Positions 38,528 through 48,214 of a stretch of 64,000 nucleotides of DNA are shown here, one piece after another (position 1 is the first letter of the stretch; each line of letters opens with the position of its first letter). The translations under genes and the position numbers were made by a program. The notes beneath the pieces were generated by a model. It worked only from the letters and a program-made list of their open reading frames with translations, was not told the origin of the DNA and did no database searches. The stretch comes from Mycobacterium sp. Aquia_216 (lineage in GTDB: Bacteria > Actinomycetota > Actinomycetes > Mycobacteriales > Mycobacteriaceae), in NCBI RefSeq assembly GCF_026723865.1, contig NZ_CP113529.1, positions 5,084,001 to 5,148,000 of the forward strand, read 5' to 3'.

Positions 38528-39316
38528 CTACTTGCCGTACCGGCGATGCCGCTGGCTGTAGTCGCGTAGCGCGCGCAGGAAGTCGACGCGGCGGAATGCC
38601 GGCCAGTGCGTTTCGCAGAACCACATCTCCGAATAGGCACTCTGCCAGAGCAGAAACCCGGACAGCCGTTGCTCGCCCGAGGTGCGGATCACCAGGTCGG
38701 GGTCGGGCTGCCCGGACGTGTACAGGTTCTCGGAGATCGCGTCGACGGTCACCGCGTCGACGAGCTCCTCACCGGTGGCGCCGTTGGCGAGTTCCTTACT
38801 CAACAACGCGCGCACCGCGCCGACGATCTCCTGCCGGCCGCCGTAGCCGACCGCCACGTTGACGTGGAACGACGCGACGCTGGGCGTGGATTCGACCGCC
38901 CCCCGCAACCGGCGGGCCGGCTCGCCGCCGAGTAGTTCCAGGTCCCCCACCGTGCGCACGCTCCAGCGATTGACCGGCGCGCAGATCTCCTCGACCACGT
39001 CGGTGATGACCTCGATCAGCCCGGCCAGCTCGTCGGGATCGCGTTGCAGGTTTTCGGTGGACAACAGATAGACGGTGGTCATTTCGACGCCGGCTTCCTG
39101 ACACCACCGCAGCATCTCGGCGATCTTGGCCGCACCCATCCGGTAGCCGTAGCCGACGTCGTCGTATCCCGCGTCGCGGGCCCACCGCCGGTTCCCGTCG
39201 CACAGCACGGCGATATGCCGAGGAAGTTGCGACTTCGAAGCGGCCAGGCCCTGCCTCAGCCGCAGCTCGTAGACGCGATACAACGGGTCTTTGAGCCGCG
39301 GCGGGATAATCTCCAC
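38528..39316 (-). CDS. (2Z,6E)-farnesyl diphosphate synthase-type cis-prenyltransferase
   Basis: A 262-residue UPP synthase family enzyme, the same length as Rv1086, which makes omega,E,Z-farnesyl diphosphate as primer for decaprenyl phosphate. Motifs: [14 protein letters not shown] (catalytic Asp), [15 protein letters not shown], and the C-terminal [19 protein letters not shown]. The GTG start at 39316 ([13 protein letters not shown]) matches the known N-terminus. The product feeds arabinogalactan and peptidoglycan carrier-lipid synthesis at the membrane. Confidence 0.94.
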   Translation of the reverse strand: MEIIPPRLKDPLYRVYELRLRQGLAASKSQLPRHIAVLCDGNRRWARDAGYDDVGYGYRMGAAKIAEMLRWCQEAGVEMTTVYLLSTENLQRDPDELAGLIEVITDVVEEICAPVNRWSVRTVGDLELLGGEPARRLRGAVESTPSVASFHVNVAVGYGGRQEIVGAVRALLSKELANGATGEELVDAVTVDAISENLYTSGQPDPDLVIRTSGEQRLSGFLLWQSAYSEMWFCETHWPAFRRVDFLRALRDYSQRHRRYGK

Positions 39317-39471
39317 GAAGATCCACACTACTGTGGGCGGCAACCAATTCCCGGCGGATTGCCGGGGATGTCACCGCCGCTGTACGGACAGGACCCGGCC
39401 GGCGCGAGCTAGTGTTTATCGATGTCAGGCATTGGCACTTTGACCGCCATCCGAAGAAGGCAGCAGGAGAC

Positions 39472-40209
39472 ATGAGCGGCCCGACCAGCACTGTCACCGA
39501 CCCGGAACCCGAACCGCAGGGGATCGCGGCCAACGCCGCGCAGCATCTCGTTGACGGCGTCACCCGGGTACTGACCAAGCCGCGGTTCCGTGGCTGGATT
39601 CACGTCTATTCCGCCGGTACCGCCGTGGTCGCGGGTGCCTCCCTGGTCGCGGTGTCCTGGGCGGTGGCGTCCACCCGCGCCGGGCTGGCGACACTGCTGT
39701 ACACCTTCGCCACCATCATCATGTTCACCGTCAGCGCGACCTATCACCGCGTGCACTGGACGTCCGCGACCGCCCAGAAGTGGATGAAGCGGGCGGACCA
39801 CTCGATGATCTTCGTGTTCATCGCCGGCAGCTACACCCCGTTCGCCCTGCTGGCGTTGCCGGGCCGCGACGGGCACGTGGTGCTGTGGATTGTGTGGGGC
39901 GGCGCGGCGGCCGGGATCCTGCTCAAGATGTTGTGGCCGTCGGCGCCACGCTGGGTGGGTGTGCCGCTCTACATCCTGCTGGGGTGGGTGGCGGTCTGGT
40001 ACACCGGCGAGATCCTGCACAACTCCGGCGTGGCCGCGATGGTGCTGCTGTTCGTCGGCGGCGCGTTGTACAGCATCGGCGGCATTCTCTACGCGCTGCG
40101 CTGGCCCGACCCCTGGCCCTCGACGTTCGGCTACCACGAGTTCTTCCACGCCTGCACCGCGATCGCGGCGATCTGCCACTACATCGCGATGTGGTTCGTA
40201 GTCTTCTGA
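39472..40209 (+). CDS. Hemolysin III (PAQR) family membrane protein
   Basis: A 245-residue, seven-span PAQR/HlyIII protein (Rv1085c-like). The family metal site is visible: SATYHRVHW in the second span region, [16 protein letters not shown], and the C-terminal [16 protein letters not shown]. Despite the name, the members are thought to be membrane hydrolases or receptors. GGAG precedes the ATG at 39472. The gene ends 7 bp from the convergent DUF255 gene. Confidence 0.93.
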   Translation: MSGPTSTVTDPEPEPQGIAANAAQHLVDGVTRVLTKPRFRGWIHVYSAGTAVVAGASLVAVSWAVASTRAGLATLLYTFATIIMFTVSATYHRVHWTSATAQKWMKRADHSMIFVFIAGSYTPFALLALPGRDGHVVLWIVWGGAAAGILLKMLWPSAPRWVGVPLYILLGWVAVWYTGEILHNSGVAAMVLLFVGGALYSIGGILYALRWPDPWPSTFGYHEFFHACTAIAAICHYIAMWFVVF

Positions 40210-40216
40210 TTCGGCG

Positions 40217-42241
40217 CTACCGCGACGGCACACCCAGCGCGGCGGCCAGCTCCGTCGAGCGAGTCACCGGCAGGTCGCACAGACGTCCCCGGCACACGTA
40301 GGCCGCGTCGGCACTGCGCACCCGATCCCGCCCGACCAGCAGGGCTGACGAATCCATCTTGCCGCCCATCACGATCGCTCCGCCGGGCGCCCAGCGGCGG
40401 GCGTCGGTCAGCAGCGGCGAGCGCGGCGACGTGCAGGCGATCGCCACCTGCAGCGGGCCGCGGATCGCGGCTTCGGCCACGGCAAGCCAATGCCCGGCAG
40501 ACCGCGGGGCGCGCGCCAGCAGTACGGAATGCGCGGTGAGCGCCTCGGTCGCCGCTTGCAGGTAACGCGGCGCTTTGACGCTGCCGACCAGATGCGCCGC
40601 GGTCAGCAGCGCTTCGGTGATCGTCGACGCACCCGACGGGGTGGCCCCGTCCAGCGGGTCGGCCGGCCGCAGCATCAGCCGCTCGGCATCGTCGGCGGTG
40701 TCATACCAGCAGCCGGGCCGCTGCGGGTCGGCGAAATGCGCGCACGCGGTATCGAGCAGTTCGCACGCCGCGGTCAGCCAGACGTCTTCGACGGTCAGCT
40801 GGTAGAGCGCCAGCAGCCCGGTGGCCAGCATCGCGTGATCCTCCAGGATGGCGGCGCCGTCGCCGACGACCCCGCCGAGGCTGGCCCGCCGCAACCGGCC
40901 GGCGACGACGTGGGTGTCCAGCAGCGCCGTCGCGCAGCGTCGCGCCGCACGTGCCAGGTCGGGCTCTTCCAGGGCGACGCTGGCCTCGACCAGCGCCGTG
41001 ATCGCCAGCCCATTCCACGACGTGACGACCTTGTCGTCGCGTCCCGGCTGGGTCCGGGTGAGCCGGGCGGCCAGCAGCGCGGACCGCACCCGGTCCAGCC
41101 GCTGCGGATCGTCCGGATCGCCGGGCAATTGCAGCACCGACGTCCCGTGTTCGAAGGTGCCGGCCGCGGTGACCGCGAAAACCTCAGCGGCCCAAGCACC
41201 GTCGTCGGGACCGAGCACCTCGGACAACTGTTCCGGCGTCCAGACGTAGGTCGAGCCCTCGCGGCCGTCGGCGTCGGCATCCAGCGATGAGGTGAACATG
41301 GCCCCGTCGGTCAGCTCGTCGAGCAGGAACCGCGCGGTCTGCGCGGTGACCCGGCGGGCCAACGGATCTCCGGTACGCCGCGCCCAGTGCGCATAAGCGC
41401 GCAGCAGCAGCGCGTTGTCGTACAGCATCTTCTCGAAATGCGGTACGACCCAAGCGTTGTCGACACTGTAGCGGGCGAAGCCACCGGCGAGTTGGTCGTA
41501 GATGCCACCGCGGGCCATCGCATTGCCGGTGCGCTCCACGGCCTCTAACGCTGACGGCGATCCGGTGCGCTCGTAGTTGCGCAGCAGCGCTTCGAGAACC
41601 GCCGACGGCGGGAATTTGGGCGCGTCACCGAATCCGCCATGCACCGTGTCCTGGTCGGCCAGCACCGCGGCGACCGCGTGATCACATAGCGCCGGGTCGA
41701 CGTCCGGACCGCCCGCCTGGTGTCCCCCGAAAGAAGAGGTCATTTTGCGCAACTCACCGGCGATATGGTCCGACGCCTCCTCGACCTCACCCCGGCGCTC
41801 CCGCCACGTCTCGGTGACGGCTGAAAGAAGTTGCAGGAAATCAGATTTCGGGTAGTAGGTGCCGCAGAAGAAGGGGCGTCCGTCCGGTGTCAGGAAACAC
41901 GTCATGGGCCAGCCGCCATGCCCGGTGAGCGCGACGGTGGCGTTCATGTAAACCGCATCGATGTCCGGCCGTTCCTCGCGGTCGACCTTGACGCAAACGA
42001 ATCCCGCGTTCATCGCGGCGGCCACCTCGTCGTCTTCGAACGATTCGTGGGCCATCACGTGGCACCAGTGACACGCGGCGTAGCCGATCGACAGCAGGAT
42101 CGGCACATCGCGTGCCGCCGCGTCTTGGATTGCCTGCGGCGTCCACTGCTGCCAGTGCACCGGGTTGTCGGCGTGTTGACGCAGATAGGGGCTGGTCGCC
42201 AGCCCGAGGGTGTTCGTCGACGACGATTCAGCCGGGCGCAT
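40217..42241 (-). CDS. Thioredoxin-domain / DUF255 protein (YyaL family)
   Basis: A 674-residue protein, as in Rv1084: an N-terminal thioredoxin-like DUF255 domain with the CHWCHVMAHESFEDDEVA motif (a CxxC pair) and WPMTCFLTPDGRPFFCGTYY. An (alpha/alpha)6-barrel related to N-acylglucosamine epimerases and glycosidases follows. The biochemical role is unknown. The ATG at 42241 overlaps the Rv1083-like gene by 14 bp; an ATG 18 codons further upstream is possible. It forms a translationally coupled series mca, Rv1083-like, DUF255. Confidence 0.9.
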   Translation of the reverse strand: MRPAESSSTNTLGLATSPYLRQHADNPVHWQQWTPQAIQDAAARDVPILLSIGYAACHWCHVMAHESFEDDEVAAAMNAGFVCVKVDREERPDIDAVYMNATVALTGHGGWPMTCFLTPDGRPFFCGTYYPKSDFLQLLSAVTETWRERRGEVEEASDHIAGELRKMTSSFGGHQAGGPDVDPALCDHAVAAVLADQDTVHGGFGDAPKFPPSAVLEALLRNYERTGSPSALEAVERTGNAMARGGIYDQLAGGFARYSVDNAWVVPHFEKMLYDNALLLRAYAHWARRTGDPLARRVTAQTARFLLDELTDGAMFTSSLDADADGREGSTYVWTPEQLSEVLGPDDGAWAAEVFAVTAAGTFEHGTSVLQLPGDPDDPQRLDRVRSALLAARLTRTQPGRDDKVVTSWNGLAITALVEASVALEEPDLARAARRCATALLDTHVVAGRLRRASLGGVVGDGAAILEDHAMLATGLLALYQLTVEDVWLTAACELLDTACAHFADPQRPGCWYDTADDAERLMLRPADPLDGATPSGASTITEALLTAAHLVGSVKAPRYLQAATEALTAHSVLLARAPRSAGHWLAVAEAAIRGPLQVAIACTSPRSPLLTDARRWAPGGAIVMGGKMDSSALLVGRDRVRSADAAYVCRGRLCDLPVTRSTELAAALGVPSR

Positions 42242-42530
42242 CGCCGGATCCTGACGGCCGGGTCGACCCGTTCGTCTGCCCGGGGGCCTCGTCATCGGGT
42301 GGTCCGACCGTATCGGTGCCCTCGTCGGCGGCCTGATCGGGCTCGGGATGTTTGGGGTCGAACGACTCGGGCACCTTCTTCAACTGCCGGTTCATCGAGC
42401 GGAGCAGAAACAAGGTGGCGATCAACAGCAGCACGACGACCAGTAGCCCGATCGGGCTGGCCTTGCCGAAATCGGGCCCGGTGTTGTGCGGAGTCCCATC
42501 AGCGATCACCGTGAGTAAAAGGTGTCTCAC
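42228..42530 (-). CDS. Small single-span membrane protein (Rv1083-like)
   Basis: A 100-residue protein: a short N-terminus ([16 protein letters not shown]), one transmembrane helix (about residues 26-44, [18 protein letters not shown]), a conserved basic/amphipathic [14 protein letters not shown], and an acidic Pro-rich tail. The ATG overlaps the mca stop by 4 bp (ATGA) and its end overlaps the DUF255 gene, so it is translationally coupled on both sides. No function is known to me. Confidence 0.85.
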   Translation of the reverse strand: MRHLLLTVIADGTPHNTGPDFGKASPIGLLVVVLLLIATLFLLRSMNRQLKKVPESFDPKHPEPDQAADEGTDTVGPPDDEAPGQTNGSTRPSGSGDAPG

Positions 42531-43399
42531 GCGCCGTTCTCGATTCCGGCGAACAGGTCGTCCTCGGGCTCGCGGACAGGGACGCGGGAGCGAGCCAACT
42601 CGAATTCCTCAGTCGGCCATAGGCGCTGCTGCCAGGCGATCGGGGCGGCGAAGAATTCGGCATTCGGATCGATCTGCGTGGCGTGTGCGCGCAGCGCGTC
42701 GTCACGCTGGCTGAAATATTCCGAACATTCCACGCGCGTGGTCACCCTCGACTCGAAGGGATCGTGTTCGGCCTTCCAATGCTGCAGCCACTTGGTGAAG
42801 GGGCCCTCTTCGCCATGCTTGACGAATTCGTCTTGTAGCAACTGCATCCGCTGCCGCAGGAAGCCGTGGACGTAGTACAGCTTGGACACCTCCCAGGGCT
42901 CGCCGGCGTCCGGGAAGCGCGCGTAGTCGCCGGCCGCTTCGTACGCACCGACCGAAACCCGGTGGCAGGCAATGTGATCCGGATGTGGGTAGCCACCGTT
43001 CTCGTCGTAGGTGGTAATCACGTGCGGGCGGAACTCGCGGACCACGCGCACCAGCGCCTCGACGGACACCTCCAACGGCACCAGCGCGAAGCAGCCCTCG
43101 GGCAGCGGCGGAGGCGGATCCCCCTTGGGTAGCCCGGAATCGACGAAGCCGAGCCAAGTGTGCTCGACACCGAGAATTTCGGCCGCTTTCGCCATCTCGT
43201 CACGCCGAATCTCGGCGATGTGCTCTTGCACATCGGGCAGATCCATCGCCGGGTTGAGGATGTCGCCGCGCTCACCGCCGGTCAACGTCACGACCAGCAC
43301 GCGATGCCCCTCGTCGGCATATCGGGCGAGTGTGGCCGCACCCTTGCTGGATTCGTCGTCGGGGTGGGCGTGCACCGCCATCAACCGCAGTTCGCTCAA
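42527..43399 (-). CDS. mca: Mycothiol S-conjugate amidase
   Basis: Mca cleaves mycothiol S-conjugates of electrophiles into a mercapturic acid, which is exported, and GlcN-Ins, which is recycled. It is central to thiol-based detoxification. The 290-residue protein has the zinc motif HAHPDDE at residues 10-16 and HPDHIACH near 143-150, plus TLTGGERGD. The start is a TTG at 43399 with AAGGGG upstream; GTG is used at this place in M. tuberculosis. It is the first gene of the mca, Rv1083-like, DUF255 series. Confidence 0.95.
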   Translation of the reverse strand: MSELRLMAVHAHPDDESSKGAATLARYADEGHRVLVVTLTGGERGDILNPAMDLPDVQEHIAEIRRDEMAKAAEILGVEHTWLGFVDSGLPKGDPPPPLPEGCFALVPLEVSVEALVRVVREFRPHVITTYDENGGYPHPDHIACHRVSVGAYEAAGDYARFPDAGEPWEVSKLYYVHGFLRQRMQLLQDEFVKHGEEGPFTKWLQHWKAEHDPFESRVTTRVECSEYFSQRDDALRAHATQIDPNAEFFAAPIAWQQRLWPTEEFELARSRVPVREPEDDLFAGIENGA

Positions 43400-43523
43400 C
43401 GTATCCCCTTGTCGGTCCGCTGGACTCCCCTCGAGCCTATAAGGACCCTATAATTTCAGTTTCCCGATATCGCATGCTGCTGACCGCGCTCCGGCGGCAC
43501 ATAAGCCCACACCTGAAACAGCC

Positions 43524-43958
43524 ATGACCGAGACTTCCATTCCGCGCCCCGAGGCCCGCTACGGGCGTTCGCGACTATCTCGCGTTTCGCGGCGCCGAGC
43601 GGCCATCGCGCTGGGTGTGCTGGCCCTTGCGGCCGGCATCGCTGTCGCGATTGTCGGCTACCAACGGCTGGGCACCAGCGCCGTCTCGGGTTCGCTGGCC
43701 GGCTACGAGGTGGTCGACAGCGAGACGGCGTCGGTCACGATCAGCGTGACGCGATCTGTTCCGTCGCGCCCGGTGGACTGCATCGTGCGGGTCCGGGCCA
43801 AAGACGGCAGCGAGACGGGCCGACGCGAGGTACTGGTCCCGCCGTCCGCGCAGGCAACGGTGCAGGTCACGACGACGGTAAAATCCTCGCAGCCGCCGGT
43901 GATGGCAGACATTTACGGATGCGGCACCGACGTGCCCGGCTACCTGCGCGCAGCCTGA
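43524..43958 (+). CDS. DUF4307 domain-containing membrane protein
   Basis: A 144-residue protein homologous to Rv1081c: a basic N-terminus (about 1-30), one transmembrane helix (about 31-50, [20 protein letters not shown]) and an extracytoplasmic DUF4307 domain. The domain has the motif [21 protein letters not shown]. No catalytic residues are recognisable. It is divergent from mca and upstream of greA. Confidence 0.86.
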   Translation: MTETSIPRPEARYGRSRLSRVSRRRAAIALGVLALAAGIAVAIVGYQRLGTSAVSGSLAGYEVVDSETASVTISVTRSVPSRPVDCIVRVRAKDGSETGRREVLVPPSAQATVQVTTTVKSSQPPVMADIYGCGTDVPGYLRAA

Positions 43959-44172
43959 CTGGTCACAAAGGCGAACCTCGAATGACGTCATCGGCTGTTT
44001 GCACGGTGGTAACATGGATGAATGCACGGTTCCTGGTGGGACCGTGTATTGCTGCATTAGCGGCCGTGAGCACAGCGGACCGGCAGCAAGGGGAGGGACC
44101 CAGACACTCCCTTCAGCGGAGTTCAGGGGCTTACGCGGATACGCGGAACGACACGACGAGGAGCACGACGAG

Positions 44173-44667
44173 ATGACGGACACTCAGGTGACCTGGCTGA
44201 CCCAGGAATCACATGACCGGCTGAAGACCGAGCTCGATCAGCTGATCGCGAATCGTCCCGTCATCGCCGCGGAAATCAACGACCGCCGCGAGGAAGGCGA
44301 CCTGCGCGAGAACGGCGGATACCACGCCGCCCGTGAAGAGCAGGGCCAGCAGGAGGCCCGCATCCGCCAGCTGCAGGATCTGCTCAACAACGCCAAGGTC
44401 GGCGAGGCGCCCAAGCAGTCCGGCGTGGCGCTACCCGGGTCCGTCGTCAAGGTCTACTACGACGGCGACAAGTCCGACACCGAGACGTTCCTGATCGCGA
44501 CCCGCCAGGAGGGCGTCAACGACGGCAAGCTCGAGGTGTACTCGCCCAAGTCCCCTTTGGGTGAGGCCCTGATCGACGCCAAGGTCGGCGAGACCCGCAG
44601 CTACACCGTGCCCAACGGCAACACCGTCAAGGTCACGCTGATCAGCGCGGAGCCGTACCACTCCTAG
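44173..44667 (+). CDS. greA: Transcription elongation factor GreA
   Basis: A 164-residue GreA, equal to the M. tuberculosis length. The N-terminal coiled coil has its acidic tip (REEGDLREN) that enters the RNA polymerase secondary channel and stimulates cleavage of backtracked RNA. The C-terminal FKBP-like domain includes [19 protein letters not shown] 214-bp gap upstream probably carries its own promoter and leader. It is convergent with metB (7-bp gap). Confidence 0.95.
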   Translation: MTDTQVTWLTQESHDRLKTELDQLIANRPVIAAEINDRREEGDLRENGGYHAAREEQGQQEARIRQLQDLLNNAKVGEAPKQSGVALPGSVVKVYYDGDKSDTETFLIATRQEGVNDGKLEVYSPKSPLGEALIDAKVGETRSYTVPNGNTVKVTLISAEPYHS

Positions 44668-44674
44668 GGCGGCG

Positions 44675-45853
44675 CTAGGCCAGGGCCTGTTCGAGGTCGG
44701 CGAGCAGATCGCTGACGTCCTCGATGCCCACCGATAGCCGGACCAGGTCGTCGGGTACTTCCAATTGCGAACCGGCCGTTGACGCGTGCGTCATGGCGCT
44801 CGGATGCTCGATCAGCGACTCGACCCCACCCAGCGATTCGGCCAGGATGAACACTAAGGTTGCGGCGCAGAGTTTTTCGGCGGCCGCGCGTCCGCCGCGC
44901 ATTCGCACCGACACCATGCCGCCGAAGCCTGACATCTGGCGCGCGGCGACATCGTGCCCGGGATGGCTGGGCAGACCCGGATACAGCACCGTGCTCACCG
45001 ACGGCTGCCCGGCCAGGAATTCCGCTACGGCCAAAGCGTTTTCACTGTGCCGCTGCATCCGTAGCACCAGAGTTTTCAGACCGCGCATCGTCAGGTAAGC
45101 GTCAAACGGGCCCGGCACCGCGCCGGCCCCGTTCTGCAGAAAGGCGAATGCGTCGTCGAGCGCTTTGTCGTCGGTGACCAATGCGCCACCCACCACGTCG
45201 GAGTGGCCACCGATGTATTTGGTCGTCGAGTGCAGCACCACGTCGGCGCCCAGCGTCAACGGCTGCTGCAGCGCAGGCGATGCGAAAGTGTTGTCCACCA
45301 ACACTTTTACTGCATTCTTGGCGGCCTGCTCCGCCGCTAGCTCAGCGATGGCGGCGATGTCGGCGACGGACAGCAACGGATTCGTCGGTGTTTCCACCCA
45401 GATCAGCCGGGTCTGCGGCGTGATCGCGGCCCGCACCGCGTCGAGGTCGGACAGCGCCACCGGCGTGTACCCGACGTTCCACTGGGTGAAGACCTTGTCG
45501 ATCAAGCGAAATGTGCCGCCGTAGGCGTCATTTGGGATGACCAGATGGTCGCCGGGGCGCAGTATGGCCCGCAGGGCGCAGTCGGTTGCGGCCATGCCGG
45601 AACCGAACGCTCGCCCGAAAGCGCCGCCTTCGACGGCCGCCAGCGAGGCCTCCAGCGCGGCCCGGGTCGGGTTGCCGGTGCGTGCGTACTCGAATCCGCC
45701 GCGCAGACCCCCGACGCCGTCTTGGGCGAACGTGCTGCTGGCATAGATCGGCGCGTTCACCGCCCCGGTTGCCGGATCCGGGGGGTAGCCGGCATGGATG
45801 GCTTTGGTGGCCAGTCCGGTGATTCTGTGGTGTCCGTTCCGCTTTTCGCTCAT
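44675..45853 (-). CDS. metB: Cystathionine gamma-synthase
   Basis: A 392-residue PLP enzyme of the Cys/Met metabolism family, joining O-succinyl- or O-acetylhomoserine with cysteine to cystathionine. The PLP-lysine is in HSTTKYIGGHSDV; other marks are EYARTGNPTR, GSGMAATDCAL and VETPTNPLL. Family members also act as gamma-lyases, so direction in vivo is inferred from the mycobacterial annotation. The ATG at 45853 fits the conserved start (MSEKRNGHH). cbs lies 880 bp upstream, so both transsulfuration directions are encoded nearby. Confidence 0.92.
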   Translation of the reverse strand: MSEKRNGHHRITGLATKAIHAGYPPDPATGAVNAPIYASSTFAQDGVGGLRGGFEYARTGNPTRAALEASLAAVEGGAFGRAFGSGMAATDCALRAILRPGDHLVIPNDAYGGTFRLIDKVFTQWNVGYTPVALSDLDAVRAAITPQTRLIWVETPTNPLLSVADIAAIAELAAEQAAKNAVKVLVDNTFASPALQQPLTLGADVVLHSTTKYIGGHSDVVGGALVTDDKALDDAFAFLQNGAGAVPGPFDAYLTMRGLKTLVLRMQRHSENALAVAEFLAGQPSVSTVLYPGLPSHPGHDVAARQMSGFGGMVSVRMRGGRAAAEKLCAATLVFILAESLGGVESLIEHPSAMTHASTAGSQLEVPDDLVRLSVGIEDVSDLLADLEQALA

Positions 45854-45956
45854 CGACGACCAGCCTAGTGAGCCAGGCGGGTTGTGCCGGCTGCGGCCTG
45901 GCGCAGCGAATGGGATCAGCCTGAGGCGTAACCGCACCGGGAGCCGCTGCGCGCCC

Positions 45957-46634
45957 TCAGATCGGCAGGACCACCGTCGTCAGGATCTTGTCGGCGATCG
46001 TCTGTCGTTTGGCGTCCCACAGTGGAAACAGGAAACCGATGAAGCAGATGACCGCGTCGACGAAGTGGGCGAGGTCGCGCACGACGGACAACCCGAAACC
46101 GATCGGCTGCCCGGTGGTCTCGCTGACCACCTTGATCTTCAGCACCGTCTTGCCGAGGCTGGATCCGGTGGTGCCCTGTCGGTAGCCGCGGTTCCAGAGC
46201 CAGTAGGCCAAGCCCAGCAGCGTCGCCAACCAGTGCGTCAACTGGCCGAACGTCGAGGGCTGACTGGCGCAGTACTGGCTGACGTCGTACTGCGTGATGT
46301 CGGTGACGCAGGACGACTGTTGGGTCGCGTACATGATGCCCGTGCCGATGCCCTGCACGATCGCGTAAGGAAGGTAGTCGATGAGCAGCGCCAGCACCCG
46401 GGTGATCCACGGCGTGTAGGAGTCGGTCGGCAGCGCGCGGACCGCCGGGCCGGGCGGCGGCGGGACGTATCCACCGGCGGACGGAGGAGGCGGGGGGTAA
46501 CCACCGACGGGCGGAGGAGGCGGCGGTGGGTACGAGGCACCCGGCACCGAAGAACTGGGTTCATACCCGCCAGAGGCCGGTGCATCGCCGCCGGATGGTT
46601 CCGGCGACGAGGAGGGCGGCGGTTGATCGGTCAT
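45957..46634 (-). CDS. pra: RDD family membrane protein with Pro-rich N-terminus (Pra-like)
   Basis: A 225-residue homologue of the mycobacterial proline-rich antigen (Rv1078). Residues 1 to about 65 are PPPPP/GGY-rich and probably surface- or cytosol-exposed. An RDD domain follows with three hydrophobic segments and the motifs RVLALLIDYLPYAIV and GSSLGKTVLKIKVV. Transport of small ions or solutes has been proposed for RDD proteins. The ATG at 46634 begins MTDQPPPSSS. It lies between cbs and metB on the same strand. Confidence 0.9.
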   Translation of the reverse strand: MTDQPPPSSSPEPSGGDAPASGGYEPSSSVPGASYPPPPPPPVGGYPPPPPSAGGYVPPPPGPAVRALPTDSYTPWITRVLALLIDYLPYAIVQGIGTGIMYATQQSSCVTDITQYDVSQYCASQPSTFGQLTHWLATLLGLAYWLWNRGYRQGTTGSSLGKTVLKIKVVSETTGQPIGFGLSVVRDLAHFVDAVICFIGFLFPLWDAKRQTIADKILTTVVLPI

Positions 46635-46733
46635 GGTGCAACCTTCCACTGCGGGTAGCTGAACTAGCCGCATTACAGTACCTGAGCCGCCGTCTTTCGC
46701 GGCGGCGCCGGTCGCGGCCCGACGGCGTCTCTA

Positions 46734-48128
46734 CTAACGCCGCCGCGACCCGTCCGACAGAAAGCCCAACAGGTCGTATCGTGTGATGACCCCGACGGGT
46801 TTGCCCTCCTCGACGACCATCAACGCATCCCAGTCGCGCAGTGCCTTTCCGGCGGCGCTGACCACCTCGCCGGCACCGATAATCGGCAGCGGCGGACTCA
46901 TGTGCACGGAGACGGCGTCGGCCAATTTGGCTCGGCCTTCGAAGACCGCCGAGAGCAGTTCGCGCTCGGAGACACTGCCGGCGACCTCACCGGCCATCAC
47001 CGGCGGCTCGGCGCCGACGACGGGCATCTGCGACACTCCGTACTCCCGCAGAATGCCGATCGCGTCGCGCACCGTCTCCGACGGGTGGGTGTGCACCAGA
47101 TCGGGCAGCGCCCCCGATTTCCCACGCAGCACGTCACCGACCGTGGGCTGCTCGGTCGAGCCGTCCAGGCGGGTACGCAGGAAGCCGTAGGAGGACATCC
47201 ACCCGTCGTTGAAGATCTTCGACATGTAGCCGCGGCCGCCGTCGGGAAGCAGCACGACGACCAGCGCGTCGGGACCGGCTTCCTCGGCCACCTTCGCCGC
47301 GGCCACCACGGCCATGCCGCACGAGCCGCCGACCAGCATGGCCTCTTCACGAGCCAGTCGCCGGGTCATGTCGAACGAGTCGGAGTCGGACACCGCGATG
47401 ATCTGGTCGGGCACGGCGGGGTCATAGGCCGCGGGCCAGAAGTCCTCGCCGACGCCCTCGACCAGATAGGGCCGGCCGCTGCCGCCCGAATACACCGACC
47501 CTTCGGGGTCCGCGCCGATGACGCGCACCGCGCCGCCCGACACCTCCTTGAGGTAGCGGCCCGCGCCGGTAATCGTCCCGCCGGTACCGATACCGGCGAC
47601 GAAGTGAGTCACCTTCCCGTCGGTGTCGGTCCAGATCTCGGGACCAGTGGTCTCGTAGTGGCTGGCCGGGCCCTGCGGGTTGGCGTATTGATCGGGCTTC
47701 CAGGCGCCGTCGATCTCCTCGACCAGCCGGTCGGAGACGCTGTAGTAGCTCTCCGGATGCTCCGGCGGCACCGCCGTCGGGCACACCACCACGTCCGCGC
47801 CGTACGCGATCAGCACGTTGCGCTTGTCCTCGCTGACCTTGTCCGGGCAGACGAACACGCACTTGTAGCCGCGGTGCTGGGCAACCAGAGCCAGACCGAC
47901 CCCGGTGTTGCCCGAGGTGGGCTCGACGATGGTGCCGCCCGGCTTGAGCAGCCCATCGGCCTCGGCGGCGTCGATCATCTTCACCGCGATGCGGTCCTTT
48001 GAGCTGCCGCCCGGGTTGAGGTATTCGACCTTTGCCGCAACAGTTCCAGCGCCGGCGGGGATGACGGAGTTCAGCCGAACCAGAGGCGTGCCGCCGATGA
48101 TGTCACTGATGTGCTGCGCAATTCGCAT
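46734..48128 (-). CDS. cbs: Cystathionine beta-synthase
   Basis: A 464-residue fold-type II PLP enzyme condensing homocysteine with serine. The PLP-lysine lies in NPGGSSKDRIAVKMI (about residues 33-47), the Asn/Gly loop in TSGNTGVGLALVA, and the phosphate-binding GTGGTITGAGRYL further on. The C-terminus carries two CBS domains (about 335-464), as in the allosterically stabilised mycobacterial enzyme. Together with metB it makes the pathway from homocysteine to cystathionine reversible in principle. Rv1077 is the counterpart. Confidence 0.95.
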   Translation of the reverse strand: MRIAQHISDIIGGTPLVRLNSVIPAGAGTVAAKVEYLNPGGSSKDRIAVKMIDAAEADGLLKPGGTIVEPTSGNTGVGLALVAQHRGYKCVFVCPDKVSEDKRNVLIAYGADVVVCPTAVPPEHPESYYSVSDRLVEEIDGAWKPDQYANPQGPASHYETTGPEIWTDTDGKVTHFVAGIGTGGTITGAGRYLKEVSGGAVRVIGADPEGSVYSGGSGRPYLVEGVGEDFWPAAYDPAVPDQIIAVSDSDSFDMTRRLAREEAMLVGGSCGMAVVAAAKVAEEAGPDALVVVLLPDGGRGYMSKIFNDGWMSSYGFLRTRLDGSTEQPTVGDVLRGKSGALPDLVHTHPSETVRDAIGILREYGVSQMPVVGAEPPVMAGEVAGSVSERELLSAVFEGRAKLADAVSVHMSPPLPIIGAGEVVSAAGKALRDWDALMVVEEGKPVGVITRYDLLGFLSDGSRRR

Positions 48129-48214
48129 GCGTTCATCGTCTCAGGCGATTTCTGGCCGCGCACACCGACTCTCGGTGCGACGGTGATCCGGCCTCGACGC
48201 GAAGAACCGACCGG